Below, one piece after another: positions 49,956-59,428 of a DNA stretch of 64,000 bases. Position 1 is the first letter of the stretch. Every line of letters begins with the position of its first letter. The stretch spans positions 62,001 through 126,000 of the forward strand of contig NZ_AGFU01000016.1 in assembly GCF_000226955.1 (NCBI RefSeq), in the 5' to 3' direction. A program made the position numbers and the translations under genes. Under the pieces are notes generated by a model. That model saw only the letters and a list, made by a program, of their open reading frames with translations. It had not been told where the DNA came from and did not search any database. This DNA comes from Sphingomonas elodea ATCC 31461 (GTDB taxonomy: Bacteria > Pseudomonadota > Alphaproteobacteria > Sphingomonadales > Sphingomonadaceae).

Positions 49956-50861
49956 ATGATCTATATTTGGTCGAGCTGTAGGTACGCCGGCCCGATGGTG
50001 CTCGGCAACGAAGGTCGCGAGATACCTGAGGACCTCGCAAAGCGGACGCCTCCACCGGACGATGTATTCTGCCTACCGTTGGTCGACAGCTGGCGGGATC
50101 GGATCTGGCACATGCTCGAAGACCTGGTCACTGCTGAGGTGAAAGATGCTTTCATCGGCGACCCGCCGGAATCCGTCTTTTCAGACGATCTGAGCTGGCT
50201 CGACGAGATCGTCTATGAGGTGACCGGTCGCATCGTGAACATGAAAGAACTGGTCGTTGACCGGTTCGCCAATGAATATCGCGCGTTCCGGGCAGGCCAC
50301 GGGACCAGGACCAATGACGTGGGCCCGTTCTATAGCCATGGCCTGCGGTATCTTCGGCCCGATGAGATCGAGAACCGTGCGCGCGCGATATTCTTGAACG
50401 GCCAATATCCTCTCGGCAACGAAGCGAGGCTGAAGGATGCGATCGATGACGTCGACGCGCGCAATACCAGCGGCGGGCGGCCGGGCCGGCTCTACTTTGC
50501 GGCAGAAGAGCGCAGCCTAATCACGCGCATCGGCGGATCCGGGCACTATCTCGTTTATGGAAGCGAGTATCTCTATTGTCTCGGCATGCGCACGATCGGC
50601 GAATGGGAAACGCGTCAGGCGCTTAAGTCGATCGGCCGCCCGACCATGTTCGTGTGCGACATACCTATGTCGATGATGCGGCCGCATACGCTGGGTGAAT
50701 TCGCTGGCATGGTCATCGAGTATCTCTTTTGCGAGCTCGCCAACCTTCCTTGCCACGCGCTCAGCGCAGGCGCGGGATCCGCGCTTAGCATTGCCCAAGA
50801 CCTCCCCGGCAGATGCATCGTCGGGCATTATCATCCGGCGCGCGTCCACGCGCCCTATTAG
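49956..50861 (+). CDS. Accessory protein of unknown function
   Basis: A 301-residue cytosolic protein I do not recognise. Distinct motifs are DSWRDRIWHMLEDLV, GPFYSHGLRYLRPDEI, ITRIGGSGHYLVYGSEYLYC and PHTLGEFAGMVIEYLF. The FYSHGL, GSGHYLVYGSEY and later glutamate spacing loosely recalls ADP-ribosyltransferase folds, but this is only a guess. The ATG at 49956 has a weak GAAGG upstream; an ATG at 49995 is possible. It sits between the helix-turn-helix gene and the convergent sngC. Confidence 0.6.
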   Translation: MIYIWSSCRYAGPMVLGNEGREIPEDLAKRTPPPDDVFCLPLVDSWRDRIWHMLEDLVTAEVKDAFIGDPPESVFSDDLSWLDEIVYEVTGRIVNMKELVVDRFANEYRAFRAGHGTRTNDVGPFYSHGLRYLRPDEIENRARAIFLNGQYPLGNEARLKDAIDDVDARNTSGGRPGRLYFAAEERSLITRIGGSGHYLVYGSEYLYCLGMRTIGEWETRQALKSIGRPTMFVCDIPMSMMRPHTLGEFAGMVIEYLFCELANLPCHALSAGAGSALSIAQDLPGRCIVGHYHPARVHAPY

Positions 50862-51144
50862 TCGCCATCCCACCCCCCGTCCCCTACCTTCGCTCCCGCA
50901 CGTGCGAATCTTGAGGCGCCCGACCAGCACCTGCTCAGGCGAGTGGCGACGGATTGCCGGATAGGTTTATAGCTGGGCTCTTGGCATGATCGTACGGTCA
51001 ACGCTGTAACATGGCCTTGTTCGCGAATAATACAGCGTGCATCAGCGCGTCTCCGGCTCACCAGTTCGTGAGGAAGGCCTCGAGCTAAGGCGGGCGACAA
51101 TCGATTCCGTCTGCCAATGTCCCAATCTATAAATTCTATTGTCC

Positions 51145-53382
51145 TTATATCCGAATATCGGTGAGAATGTTTGTGACGGACAGGCGGTTTTTCTCGTTCC
51201 TGCGGGCCCAAAATCTCCTTAGGAGATCCTCGTCGATGAAGTCGTCAAGCTTGGCGGACCTCAGACCGACAACGAATGAGGCAAGATCATCGATCGCCGG
51301 GCACTCCGGCAGCGAGCCGAGGAGCTGCTTCAATTCCGGGGCAGAGATGCCGACGGCCGTTACGCCGACATCGTGCGCCTCGGCATCGATACCAGCGCTC
51401 ATGAGGACGATCGAGAGCAGGGAGTTCACCGCGGTGCCATGCCAGGTCAGGAGGTGGGTATCGGCCCCGGTCTCGATGACATTGCGCCGTTGCAGGCCCA
51501 ACTCGCGGAACGCGGCGCGCCCCTGGTCCAGGAACTCGCCTCCTGCCGCGTCGAGGAACGCGGGCCGGTCGTCATCGAGGAACACCTCCAGCGTCATCGC
51601 CGTCAGGCGGTCGTGCAGCGGCTCGTTCGCGGGCCTGTCGAAGCGGGGCAGCTTTCCCGATCTGTGCGGGACAACCTCGAGCACCTTCGCCCGGTCGTCG
51701 ACGACCTCAACGCGCCAACGCCGGCCGGCGAACCCGACGAGCGATCCAATTCCGAGGACGTTGGTCAGCGGCACGGTGCCAAGGGGCCTGCCACCCGCGA
51801 CAAGGCGCCACTCCTCGTCGGTGGCGAAAACCGCGTAGAAGTCGCGGCTGTCGACGAGCTTCTCGCCCTCTGAACCGAGCAGAAGCAATCCGTCTGGCGC
51901 CTGTTCCAGCAGATCGACACCGTCGCGGGCCGCTCCGCGCAGGAGGTCGGCGTAGTCGGAGGGCGCGAGCCGTAGAATGCTATCCTGCCCGAAGAGGAGC
52001 TTGTGCGCCGCCGCGGCGCGAACGCCCCCCCGTGATGAGATCAGCGACAGCGTCTGATGCAGCGAGACCGTCGGCAGCGACGGATCTTCCAGAGCCGGCT
52101 CGACCCAGTTCTGCTGTAGGAGTCGGACACTCGCCACGGCGCGGGCCGTCTCGAGGCGCAGCCGGTCCAACGGGTCGACATCGGCCGTGAGGTGCTTCTC
52201 CCGGACGTAGATCCTGAGAATGGCGGGATCTCCGCGACGGCCGCTGCGACCCAACCGCTGCTTCAGGCCTGCGAGGGATCGAGGGGCCCCTACCTGCGCA
52301 ACCGACTTCACGCTGCCGAGGTCGATGCCAAGCTCCAGCGTCGTTGTGGCGATGGCCGTCGTCGGCAGGCCACCCGTCTTGAGCCGCGTCTCGAGGGTCT
52401 CCCGCAACTCCTTGGAGAGGCTGCCGTGATGGGGAAAGAACTCCTCAGGCACGGCGTCTCGTTCGGACCGCTGCCGGAGGCGATCGGCCAAAGCCTCGAC
52501 CGTCCGCCTCGACGCGGCGAAAACGAGATTGTTGCTGCCGCGAAGCGTGGCGAAGATATGGTCCGCTATCCTGCTCAGGGCGTCCTGTGCCCCGTCTTCC
52601 GCAAAATCGTCCGAGCCTCCCTTCTCGGGAGGCTCCTCGTAGCCCCGTATCTGCAACCTGACCGACGGACCGCCTGTCGATGCCTTTAACACGGCGACGT
52701 CGCCCGGCCGTTGGGAGTTGACCCATCGGCAGGCAGCCTCCGCATCGCCGAGCGTCGCTGACAGTCCGATCCTCCGGGCGCGAGATACGAAGATCAGGTC
52801 AAGCCGCCGGAGCAGAGAGGCAAGGTGCAGGCCGCGAGGCCCTTGGAGGAACGCGTGCAGTTCATCAACGACGATCGCCTCGACCCCGGAGAAGAGGCGC
52901 GCTGCGTCCGCAGGCTTTCGAAGCAGCAACGCCTCGATTGATTCCGGAGTGATGAGGGCGACGCCGGCGGGAGCGCGCAGCAGCCTCGTCTTCGGACCCT
53001 GGGGGGCATCGCCGTGCCATTTCGTGAGTGGAAGCGACAGGCGCTCGCAGAGTAGCTCCAGCCGGCGGAACTGGTCATTGATCAGGGCCTTGAGCGGGCT
53101 GATGTATAGGAGCTTGAGGCCCGGCCGCGACGATTCGGCGGTCTGGGTGAGAAGTGGGAGGAAGGCCGCCTCTGTCTTTCCCGAAGCCGTTCCGGCCATG
53201 ACGATGACATCGTCCCTAGTGTCCAGGACAGTGCGGATCGTGATGTCCTGGATCTCGCGCAGACCGGGCCAGCCCTGCTCACGAATCCAACGGCGGATCT
53301 CGGGATGAAGCCGATCGTAAGATCCGGCCTCAGAGACGGAGGTCAACAAGCTCGTCGTCCGCGTCCAACTCGTCGGGTTCAT
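51145..53382 (-). CDS. sngC: DEAD/DEAH helicase of a Shango system (BrxHI/Lhr-like)
   Basis: A 745-residue superfamily 2 helicase. Motif I is GTASGKTEAAF, motif II is VVDELHAF, motif III is SATLGD, and the C-terminal RecA domain has ATTTLELGIDLG and QRLGRSGRRG. A C-terminal extension follows (about residues 480-745). It resembles the Lhr-like BrxHI of type 2 BREX. Here it follows a BrxD-like ATPase and a TerB protein, the gene order of Shango. Its ATG at 53382 lies 53 bases inside sngB; a later TTG at 53349 is possible. Confidence 0.88.
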   Translation of the reverse strand: MNPTSWTRTTSLLTSVSEAGSYDRLHPEIRRWIREQGWPGLREIQDITIRTVLDTRDDVIVMAGTASGKTEAAFLPLLTQTAESSRPGLKLLYISPLKALINDQFRRLELLCERLSLPLTKWHGDAPQGPKTRLLRAPAGVALITPESIEALLLRKPADAARLFSGVEAIVVDELHAFLQGPRGLHLASLLRRLDLIFVSRARRIGLSATLGDAEAACRWVNSQRPGDVAVLKASTGGPSVRLQIRGYEEPPEKGGSDDFAEDGAQDALSRIADHIFATLRGSNNLVFAASRRTVEALADRLRQRSERDAVPEEFFPHHGSLSKELRETLETRLKTGGLPTTAIATTTLELGIDLGSVKSVAQVGAPRSLAGLKQRLGRSGRRGDPAILRIYVREKHLTADVDPLDRLRLETARAVASVRLLQQNWVEPALEDPSLPTVSLHQTLSLISSRGGVRAAAAHKLLFGQDSILRLAPSDYADLLRGAARDGVDLLEQAPDGLLLLGSEGEKLVDSRDFYAVFATDEEWRLVAGGRPLGTVPLTNVLGIGSLVGFAGRRWRVEVVDDRAKVLEVVPHRSGKLPRFDRPANEPLHDRLTAMTLEVFLDDDRPAFLDAAGGEFLDQGRAAFRELGLQRRNVIETGADTHLLTWHGTAVNSLLSIVLMSAGIDAEAHDVGVTAVGISAPELKQLLGSLPECPAIDDLASFVVGLRSAKLDDFIDEDLLRRFWARRNEKNRLSVTNILTDIRI

Positions 53383-54613
53383 CCTGCTCGGGCGCGACGC
53401 CCCCGATGAGATCCTGCCACCTGGTTCCCGGGTTCTGCTGCAGCACCGAAAGGAACTGCACGAAGGCCTTGATGGTGTTCCTCGGCGTGCGGAAGTAGGC
53501 CTCGCCGATCCGTTTGCTGCAGTGATCCATGAACGCCGTCAGCGCCTCGTCGGGAACCAAGTTGGCGGTAGCATCGCCTAGCGCGAACACGGACCGGATG
53601 TTGGAAAGCAGGACGAGCAGATCCTCGGGCGACAGGCTCTGCAGGCGCAGGACAGGACCGCTCATGTCGATGCGCCCCTCAGTCGCGAAGCTGTTCTCCG
53701 CGAGGCGAGACTGAAGGGCCTGATAGCTGTAAAGGCCGCGTCGGCTGTCTAGCAGGAACTCCGGCGTTCCGCCGAAGACAAACCCTAGACCCTCGACGTT
53801 GCCCTGCAGGACGTCGTTGAGGATGCGGAGGAGCTGCTCGTAGTTCTGGTTGCGAGCCTGCGAGCTCTGCAGCTTGTAGAGGTTCACCATCTCGTCGAAC
53901 ACGACGAGGAGGCCGCTGTAGCCCGCGATGCGAACGAAGGCGGACAGCAGCTTGAACGTGTCGTAGATGTTGGCGTCGTCGATGATGCTTCGAACCTGAA
54001 CCGCCTGCCGCGCTTCCGTCTTCGTCGGGTACTCCGCGCGAAGCCACCGCAGAGAGGCCGACTTCAGCGTGTCGTCACCCTCCTCGTGCCCGCGCCAGTA
54101 GGCCTTGATCACGGTGGAGAAGTCATGGCCGCCGAGCATGTCGAGGAGTGGCGCGAGCCGCCTGTCGATAACGCGCTCAACAGGAGACGTCGTATCCTCC
54201 GCCTCCCGCAGGCACTCGGTCACGAAGCGCTCGACGATGCTTGGGAGGGCGCCTCCCTCTGGCTTCGTCCTCGTCGCCATATTGCGCACCGCTTCAGCGT
54301 AGAGGCCGCGGGCCTGCCCCCCTGTAGCATGCAGGCGGCGGTCCGGCGCCAGATCGGTATGGACCGTGACGCATTTCCGCTCAAGAGCGATCAGACGTAC
54401 CAGATTGAGGAAGAAGGTCTTCCCCGCTCCATACTCTCCGATCACGAACCTCACGGCGGATCCTGAATCCGCGATCCTGTCGATGTCGCGAACGAGCGCT
54501 CCGACTTCCCGCGAGCGTCCGACCTGGATGTGCTGAAGCCCGACCCGGGGGACGACGCCTGCTGACAGGGCCTGCACGATGAGATCTCGATCCTTGCGAC
54601 GTATAGTGGTCAA
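53330..54613 (-). CDS. sngB: P-loop ATPase of a Shango system (BrxD-like)
   Basis: A 427-residue ATPase of the BREX BrxC/BrxD type. Walker A is GEYGAGKTFFLN, Walker B is LLVVFDEMVNLYKL, and FVFGGTPEFLLD holds a sensor. The N-terminal DLIVQALSAGVVPRVGLQHI motif and the late RTPRNTIKAFVQFL fit the family. The C-terminus is very acidic. The start TTG overlaps the sngA stop in TTGA, so it is translationally coupled. It probably couples nucleotide hydrolysis to loading or control of the helicase; this is inference. Confidence 0.88.
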   Translation of the reverse strand: MTTIRRKDRDLIVQALSAGVVPRVGLQHIQVGRSREVGALVRDIDRIADSGSAVRFVIGEYGAGKTFFLNLVRLIALERKCVTVHTDLAPDRRLHATGGQARGLYAEAVRNMATRTKPEGGALPSIVERFVTECLREAEDTTSPVERVIDRRLAPLLDMLGGHDFSTVIKAYWRGHEEGDDTLKSASLRWLRAEYPTKTEARQAVQVRSIIDDANIYDTFKLLSAFVRIAGYSGLLVVFDEMVNLYKLQSSQARNQNYEQLLRILNDVLQGNVEGLGFVFGGTPEFLLDSRRGLYSYQALQSRLAENSFATEGRIDMSGPVLRLQSLSPEDLLVLLSNIRSVFALGDATANLVPDEALTAFMDHCSKRIGEAYFRTPRNTIKAFVQFLSVLQQNPGTRWQDLIGGVAPEQDEPDELDADDELVDLRL

Positions 54614-57252
54614 GCGGGAACTCCAATCGGCTGCAACTGGTCTAAGATCTCGGCGAGAACGCTGACGCTCTCATCGTCCTCAACAACGGGCTCCCCGAAG
54701 CGGTCAAAACCCCACTCGTTGAGAGTTTCGATGGCGCCTTCCGGCATCAGGCGCAGGGATGCGGCAGCCGCATCGAACTCCGACCTCGGCAGAGGGGCCA
54801 ACATCAGGCGGACCAGGAGGTCGGAATGGGCGGCATCCAGGCCCTCAAAGGCGCTACGCGCCGCCTCCGGTCTAGAGGGGATCGCCGCAGCGGGTTGCGG
54901 ATCCGGCTCATCCTCCATGAAGATCGCAGCGAGCATCGCGGACACCTGCGTCGTCTCGCCGCGGATGCGTTCCAGCCTGCGTGCGTCGATCAAGACACCC
55001 GCGCGCTCCTCGTCTGCGGGCAGCGGTACCAATTGTTCGGGCTCGCTCCTCAACACCTCGACAGGGCCGTGATCCTCGCCGGTCCGGTGCAGGGCGGAAT
55101 AGAGCGCGTTCAGGGGTAGGTCCAAGGCGGCGTGGAGCGCCTCTAGGAACCTCACCTCGTCAGGGAGCACCCGACCATCGGCGAGCACCGCCTCGATTGC
55201 AGAAGCGACGAGGGCGGCCTTGCTCGCCGGGGGCACGTCGGCCAGCTTCTTCAACGCGGCACGTACCTTAGGCGGGTCAGCGGCGAGCGCCCTGCCGCAT
55301 GCGAGCAGTCGCGTCACCTCATGCGGCTGAAGGTCAGGCATAGATCGAAGACGTCGTTCGATCGCATCGATTTCAGAGTCCGCGACCTCGCCATCGGAGG
55401 CGGCCGCAAGCATCGCGACCTCCACCATTCCGCGCGCAGCAAGGTATGCAGGCCGATCCGGATCCACCGCGCCGCCGCCAGGTGCCTCGAACAGGATAAG
55501 GATTGCGTTGCGGCGGAGCACTGTTGCGGGACCATAACGGCGATCCGGCTCGCAACCGAGGTCGAGGGCGTCTAGCGCTACGCCCATCTGCCGCACCAGA
55601 CCGGCGGGTAGCTTGTCGGAACCTTCCTCCACCTCAAGATCCAGGACGCGTGCCAGATCGACTGCCGAAATGGCTGACGGCGCTCCAACGCCGAGCGCAT
55701 CTCTGCAGCGCGCAAGAGATGGACGCGACGGCCTCAACTCCTGCGGGAGCAGAAGATCACCCCTCAAGCAGCCCCGCGCCTCTGGATCGCGGCCCAGAAG
55801 CCTGCTGTATGCCGACAGGTCCTCCATGCAGGCGTCGAGGAGCGTCCGGAGCGGCACGAGCGCCGTTGAGACCTTGGACACGTCGGGGATCTCCAACGTG
55901 AGGTTGGTTACAAACGCTCCGCTGGCCGCCCTGTACTCGTAGCGCACCTGTGCCTTGGGTTTGCGGACCCGCAGCCCTTCCGGATGCCGAACGGCGAACC
56001 TCGCCGTCCACAGCTCTCTCATCTCGTCGAAGCAACGCTGGCCGGGCGTTCTCAAATACACGTCCGGCAGCCCCAACACCCATGAGAGGGCGTCATCTGC
56101 ATCGAACGGCTGATCGTCGCGAAGCCTTCGCCCAAGCCTCACTCTGACATCAAGTGGGAGCTCGAGTTCGTAGTTGCGGGTCGAGGCTTGGGTCGGAGGG
56201 CCGCCTTCGGTCGGTTCATATACCGCGGCCAGCGCGAGGAACTTCCAGGCATAGCTCTGAAACGAATAGTTTTCGCCGTAGATCTGAAAGAGACGGCGCA
56301 CCTCGGCGAAAAGGACCGGCACGTCCTCCCGGGCGTCATCAACGAGAAGGCGTTGCTCCAATCCGTAGAAGAACAGGAATACGTAGCCGATGGGTATGGT
56401 CGGATCGGAACGTCCGCTCTCGAGCCAGTCGAGATATGTCCAACGCGCCTTCGGATCGAGGCCGGCATAGGTCGGCCAATAGCCGAGCGTGGCACCCGAG
56501 CGGTCGCCGCGTGGATCGATTGGCAATGACGGGTCGATCCGGCTCTTGTCGTGCCTCGGCTCGTAGGAGGTCGGCGTGCCGTAGTAGGCGAATTCCAAGA
56601 CCACGGAGCGCCCGCCCACGTCCAGCGCCTCTGTTTGGCCGACCCAACGCGAGGAGGCCCGCGGGCCGGCCGACGCCTTTGGAGCGGACGCCGGCGCCGG
56701 GGAGAAGTTCGGTTGAGCGGGGCGAGGCTGGCTCAGAGAGGCAAGGTGCTTCTTCGCCTGCTCCAGGGTCGAGAACGAGTATTGACCGACCACGAAGCGG
56801 CCGTCTCCGCCCATGCGCACGCCCTCCGGAAGATCCCTAGGAGTGCCACTCGGGGACGGAACGTTGCGATCGGCTTCAGCATGCGACGCCGACGGTCCAA
56901 GATTGGCGTTGCTGTCCTTCGTCGCTGGCGCGAGTGCCGCAGAGCCAGCGAGTGATAAGGCGGGAAGGGCTGAGCGGGGGCGGCTCAGGGAAACCAGATG
57001 ACGCGTTGCCTGCTCGAGGGTCGAGAACGAGTAACCGCCGGCCACGAAGCGGCCGTTGTCGCTGACGCGCACGCCGTCGGGAAGCTCAGTGGAAGCGCCC
57101 TGTGTGGAGGGAGCGTCAGGTTGCGGGAGGGCGACCTTCTCGGCCAGCGACGCCTGCGGCCCGAACTCTGCGGCGGCGTCGGCAGTCGTTCCGGACATGA
57201 GTTCGCCGAAACGCCGCGCCACTCTCGAGAGCCAACCCCCACTCTGCACCAT
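54610..57252 (-). CDS. sngA: TerB-N/TerB/TerB-C protein of a Shango system
   Basis: An 880-residue protein. The N-terminus has two copies of a 37-residue module (about residues 57-93 and 141-177) separated by a linker. TerB-N follows from about 205 (LEFAYYGTPTSYEP, GYWPTYAGLDPKARWTYLDW). A TerB domain is near 605-740 (EVAMLAAASDGEVADSEID), and TerB-C is at the end (DAAHSDLLVRLMLAPLPRSE). Acidic TerB sites may bind metal. An ATG at 57252 is preferred to a GTG at 57255, because GGGGGACT precedes it by six bases. It is divergent from zorA and first of the module. Confidence 0.87.
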   Translation of the reverse strand: MVQSGGWLSRVARRFGELMSGTTADAAAEFGPQASLAEKVALPQPDAPSTQGASTELPDGVRVSDNGRFVAGGYSFSTLEQATRHLVSLSRPRSALPALSLAGSAALAPATKDSNANLGPSASHAEADRNVPSPSGTPRDLPEGVRMGGDGRFVVGQYSFSTLEQAKKHLASLSQPRPAQPNFSPAPASAPKASAGPRASSRWVGQTEALDVGGRSVVLEFAYYGTPTSYEPRHDKSRIDPSLPIDPRGDRSGATLGYWPTYAGLDPKARWTYLDWLESGRSDPTIPIGYVFLFFYGLEQRLLVDDAREDVPVLFAEVRRLFQIYGENYSFQSYAWKFLALAAVYEPTEGGPPTQASTRNYELELPLDVRVRLGRRLRDDQPFDADDALSWVLGLPDVYLRTPGQRCFDEMRELWTARFAVRHPEGLRVRKPKAQVRYEYRAASGAFVTNLTLEIPDVSKVSTALVPLRTLLDACMEDLSAYSRLLGRDPEARGCLRGDLLLPQELRPSRPSLARCRDALGVGAPSAISAVDLARVLDLEVEEGSDKLPAGLVRQMGVALDALDLGCEPDRRYGPATVLRRNAILILFEAPGGGAVDPDRPAYLAARGMVEVAMLAAASDGEVADSEIDAIERRLRSMPDLQPHEVTRLLACGRALAADPPKVRAALKKLADVPPASKAALVASAIEAVLADGRVLPDEVRFLEALHAALDLPLNALYSALHRTGEDHGPVEVLRSEPEQLVPLPADEERAGVLIDARRLERIRGETTQVSAMLAAIFMEDEPDPQPAAAIPSRPEAARSAFEGLDAAHSDLLVRLMLAPLPRSEFDAAAASLRLMPEGAIETLNEWGFDRFGEPVVEDDESVSVLAEILDQLQPIGVPA

Positions 57253-57448
57253 CACAGTCCCCCAGTCTGCCGATCGTGTCCCAAAGTCGATGCGATTTCC
57301 AGACTATTCCCTCGCGATTAGATGGAATTTGTTGACCGATAGGGTTGTTAGTCGTGGAATAGTTCCTTCTGATGTAGCAGCATGGGGGGCGATCCGTCCG
57401 GGAAAGCGGATTCGCCAGGTTGAATGGGTTTGAAGGAGTTGGGGGCGA
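57253..57448. promoter_or_regulatory. Divergent promoter region between Shango and Zorya
   Basis: A 196-base gap separates sngA (leftward) and zorA (rightward) and is AT-richer than either gene. A candidate rightward promoter is TTGACC (57332-57337), 17-base spacer, TGGAAT (57355-57360). AAGGAG at 57433-57438 is the zorA ribosome site. I do not see an equally clear leftward promoter or a strong operator palindrome. Confidence 0.45.
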
Positions 57449-59422
57449 ATGTCGTTCACTGAGGTGCCGGTGATTCCGGCGTTGGTCCTGCTCGTGCTGC
57501 TGTGCCTGGCGGCGGGGTTCGTCCGATTCTTCTTCATCCCGGCGAGAAGACTCGACCAATCGCTGAAGAGAATAATTCAGGAGGTCGAGCGTACCAGGGC
57601 AGCCGGATCCCAGAGCCTGACCGAATGCTTCGGATCGGACGAGGCGATAGCCGCACTGTGGAACGAGTACCGCGAGACGCTCCATGTACAAAAAGCGATC
57701 GACGCCGGAACGGGCGAGGTGGCCCTAGGAGCGATCCGGTCGACGGTCCCGGCCGAGATGTTCATATCTCCGCACTCGATCGTCGACAGCCGGGTCCACG
57801 CCGAGTTCTTCAAGCATCTGCCAGGTATCTTCACCGGCATCGGCATCATCGGGACGTTCACGGGTCTGCTGACTGGCCTCCGAGCCTTCCAGATTTCTGA
57901 CGATTCCAGCGTCGTCCGGAACAGCCTAACGGCCCTGCTTCACGGGGTGAGCGAAGCCTTCATGGTCTCCGCGATTGCGATCATCCTCGCGATGCTCACC
58001 ACCTTCGTGGAAAAATACCTTCTCAACAGCTTGTATCGGAAGGTAGCCCATCTCGCGCATCAGGTGGACGCGACTTATGAGGCGGGAGCGGGCGAGGAGT
58101 ATCTGGCGAGGCTCGTCGACTCCTCGGAAGAGTCGGCCAGTCAGACGAAGATCCTCAAGGACGCGCTCGTCGCGGACCTCAAAGAGATACTGACCGACCT
58201 CGCCGAGCGGCAGATCCAGGCGACCGTCCAGCGGTCGAACGAGCTTGGGACCACCATCGCCGGCGCGCTGACCGAAGCGCTCAAGGCTCCCCTCGACCAG
58301 ATCGCAGGGGCGGTTGGCCAGGTGAGTCTGGACCAGTCCTCTGCGGTGACCAAACTCCTCACCGACGTCCTTGCGAGCTTCAGCGACCGCCTTGAGAACC
58401 TGTTCGGCAGCCAGCTCTCGGGCATCGGCGACATGCAGCAGCGGACCATAGACGCGATGCAGACTGCCGTATCGAGGCTGCAGGACCTGACCGCCAATGT
58501 GGAGGCGGCCGGCACTCGGGCGTCCGATACGATGTCGGCGAAGCTTGTCGAGGCAGTCGAAGCCGTCGAAGCGCGCCAGTCTGCGATCAGCGAAGAGATC
58601 CGCAACGTTCTCGGGGAGATCCGGGCGACGACCGGCCAGTTGCAAACCGAGACTCAAGAGCGCGTGCAGTCCATGCTCGCGGAACTCGGCGAGCGCATGG
58701 GCGAGGCCATAAACACCATCGAGAGGCAGTCGGCCGAGCGGTCCCGCCTTCAGTCCGAGGAGGATGGCCGGCGAGCTCAAGCCGCGGCCGGGCAGGTCGG
58801 GCAGATGCGCGAATCGGTTGGAGAGCTGGCCTCCAACGTGGACGGATTGGTCGGCGCCGTTCGCGAGATGGCCGCCGGCGTGCAGTCAGCGACGCGCGAC
58901 GCGTTCTCGCGCCTCGCCGGCGGAGCGGACACGCTTCTCGCCGCCGCCAATAGGCTTGAGGCCTCGGGGAAGGAGGCTGCCGGAGGCTTCGACCGCATTG
59001 CCACGGTCACGTCAGGCTTGACGGAGGCGGCGGGCAGCGTCGCAGGCGCCGCGCGCAGTCTGGACTCCGTCATCTCGGACTACCGGTCAGCCCGCGATGC
59101 CGTCGCGACCATGGTCGCCGATCTGCGCGGGACGGTCGAGGCCGCCTCGAGAGAGGCCACCCTTACCGCCGACGTGCTTGGCCGGATCGAGGGGGCAGCC
59201 CAGAAGCTGGCGGCGGCCCAGGTCCAGGCGGATGGCTTCCTCGACGAGGTGGTGGACGTGATCGGCGCGTCACACGAGAAGTTCTCGGATGGCATGCGGA
59301 ACACCGTGGTCGAGGCGAACCGGCAGTTCCACAAGGAGATGACCCAGGCCACGGGCCTGCTCAAGGAGGCGATCCAGGAGCTGGAGTTCGCACTCCCGGC
59401 CGGTGGACGCCAGGCAGCCTAA
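57449..59422 (+). CDS. zorA: Zorya ZorA, MotA/TolQ/ExbB-like membrane motor protein
   Basis: A 657-residue inner-membrane protein. TM1 is at about residues 9-29, and the two paired MotA/ExbB-type helices are at 124-146 (LPGIFTGIGIIGTFTGLLTGL) and 168-190. The tail from about 210 to the end is long, helical and cytoplasmic, as in ZorA, where it extends the motor into the cytosol and is thought to signal to effectors. It forms the stator with ZorB and uses ion flow. It is the first gene of the Zorya operon, six bases before zorB. Confidence 0.93.
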   Translation: MSFTEVPVIPALVLLVLLCLAAGFVRFFFIPARRLDQSLKRIIQEVERTRAAGSQSLTECFGSDEAIAALWNEYRETLHVQKAIDAGTGEVALGAIRSTVPAEMFISPHSIVDSRVHAEFFKHLPGIFTGIGIIGTFTGLLTGLRAFQISDDSSVVRNSLTALLHGVSEAFMVSAIAIILAMLTTFVEKYLLNSLYRKVAHLAHQVDATYEAGAGEEYLARLVDSSEESASQTKILKDALVADLKEILTDLAERQIQATVQRSNELGTTIAGALTEALKAPLDQIAGAVGQVSLDQSSAVTKLLTDVLASFSDRLENLFGSQLSGIGDMQQRTIDAMQTAVSRLQDLTANVEAAGTRASDTMSAKLVEAVEAVEARQSAISEEIRNVLGEIRATTGQLQTETQERVQSMLAELGERMGEAINTIERQSAERSRLQSEEDGRRAQAAAGQVGQMRESVGELASNVDGLVGAVREMAAGVQSATRDAFSRLAGGADTLLAAANRLEASGKEAAGGFDRIATVTSGLTEAAGSVAGAARSLDSVISDYRSARDAVATMVADLRGTVEAASREATLTADVLGRIEGAAQKLAAAQVQADGFLDEVVDVIGASHEKFSDGMRNTVVEANRQFHKEMTQATGLLKEAIQELEFALPAGGRQAA

Positions 59423-59428
59423 CGCTAG

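Noticed and set aside
54610-57252. A tellurite-resistance operon
   Set aside because: TerB domains occur, but there are no terA, terC, terD or terE genes nearby.
51145-57255. A type 2 BREX locus
   Set aside because: The ATPase and helicase resemble BrxD and BrxHI, but PglX, PglZ, PglY and PglW are absent and a TerB gene leads the operon, so Shango fits better.
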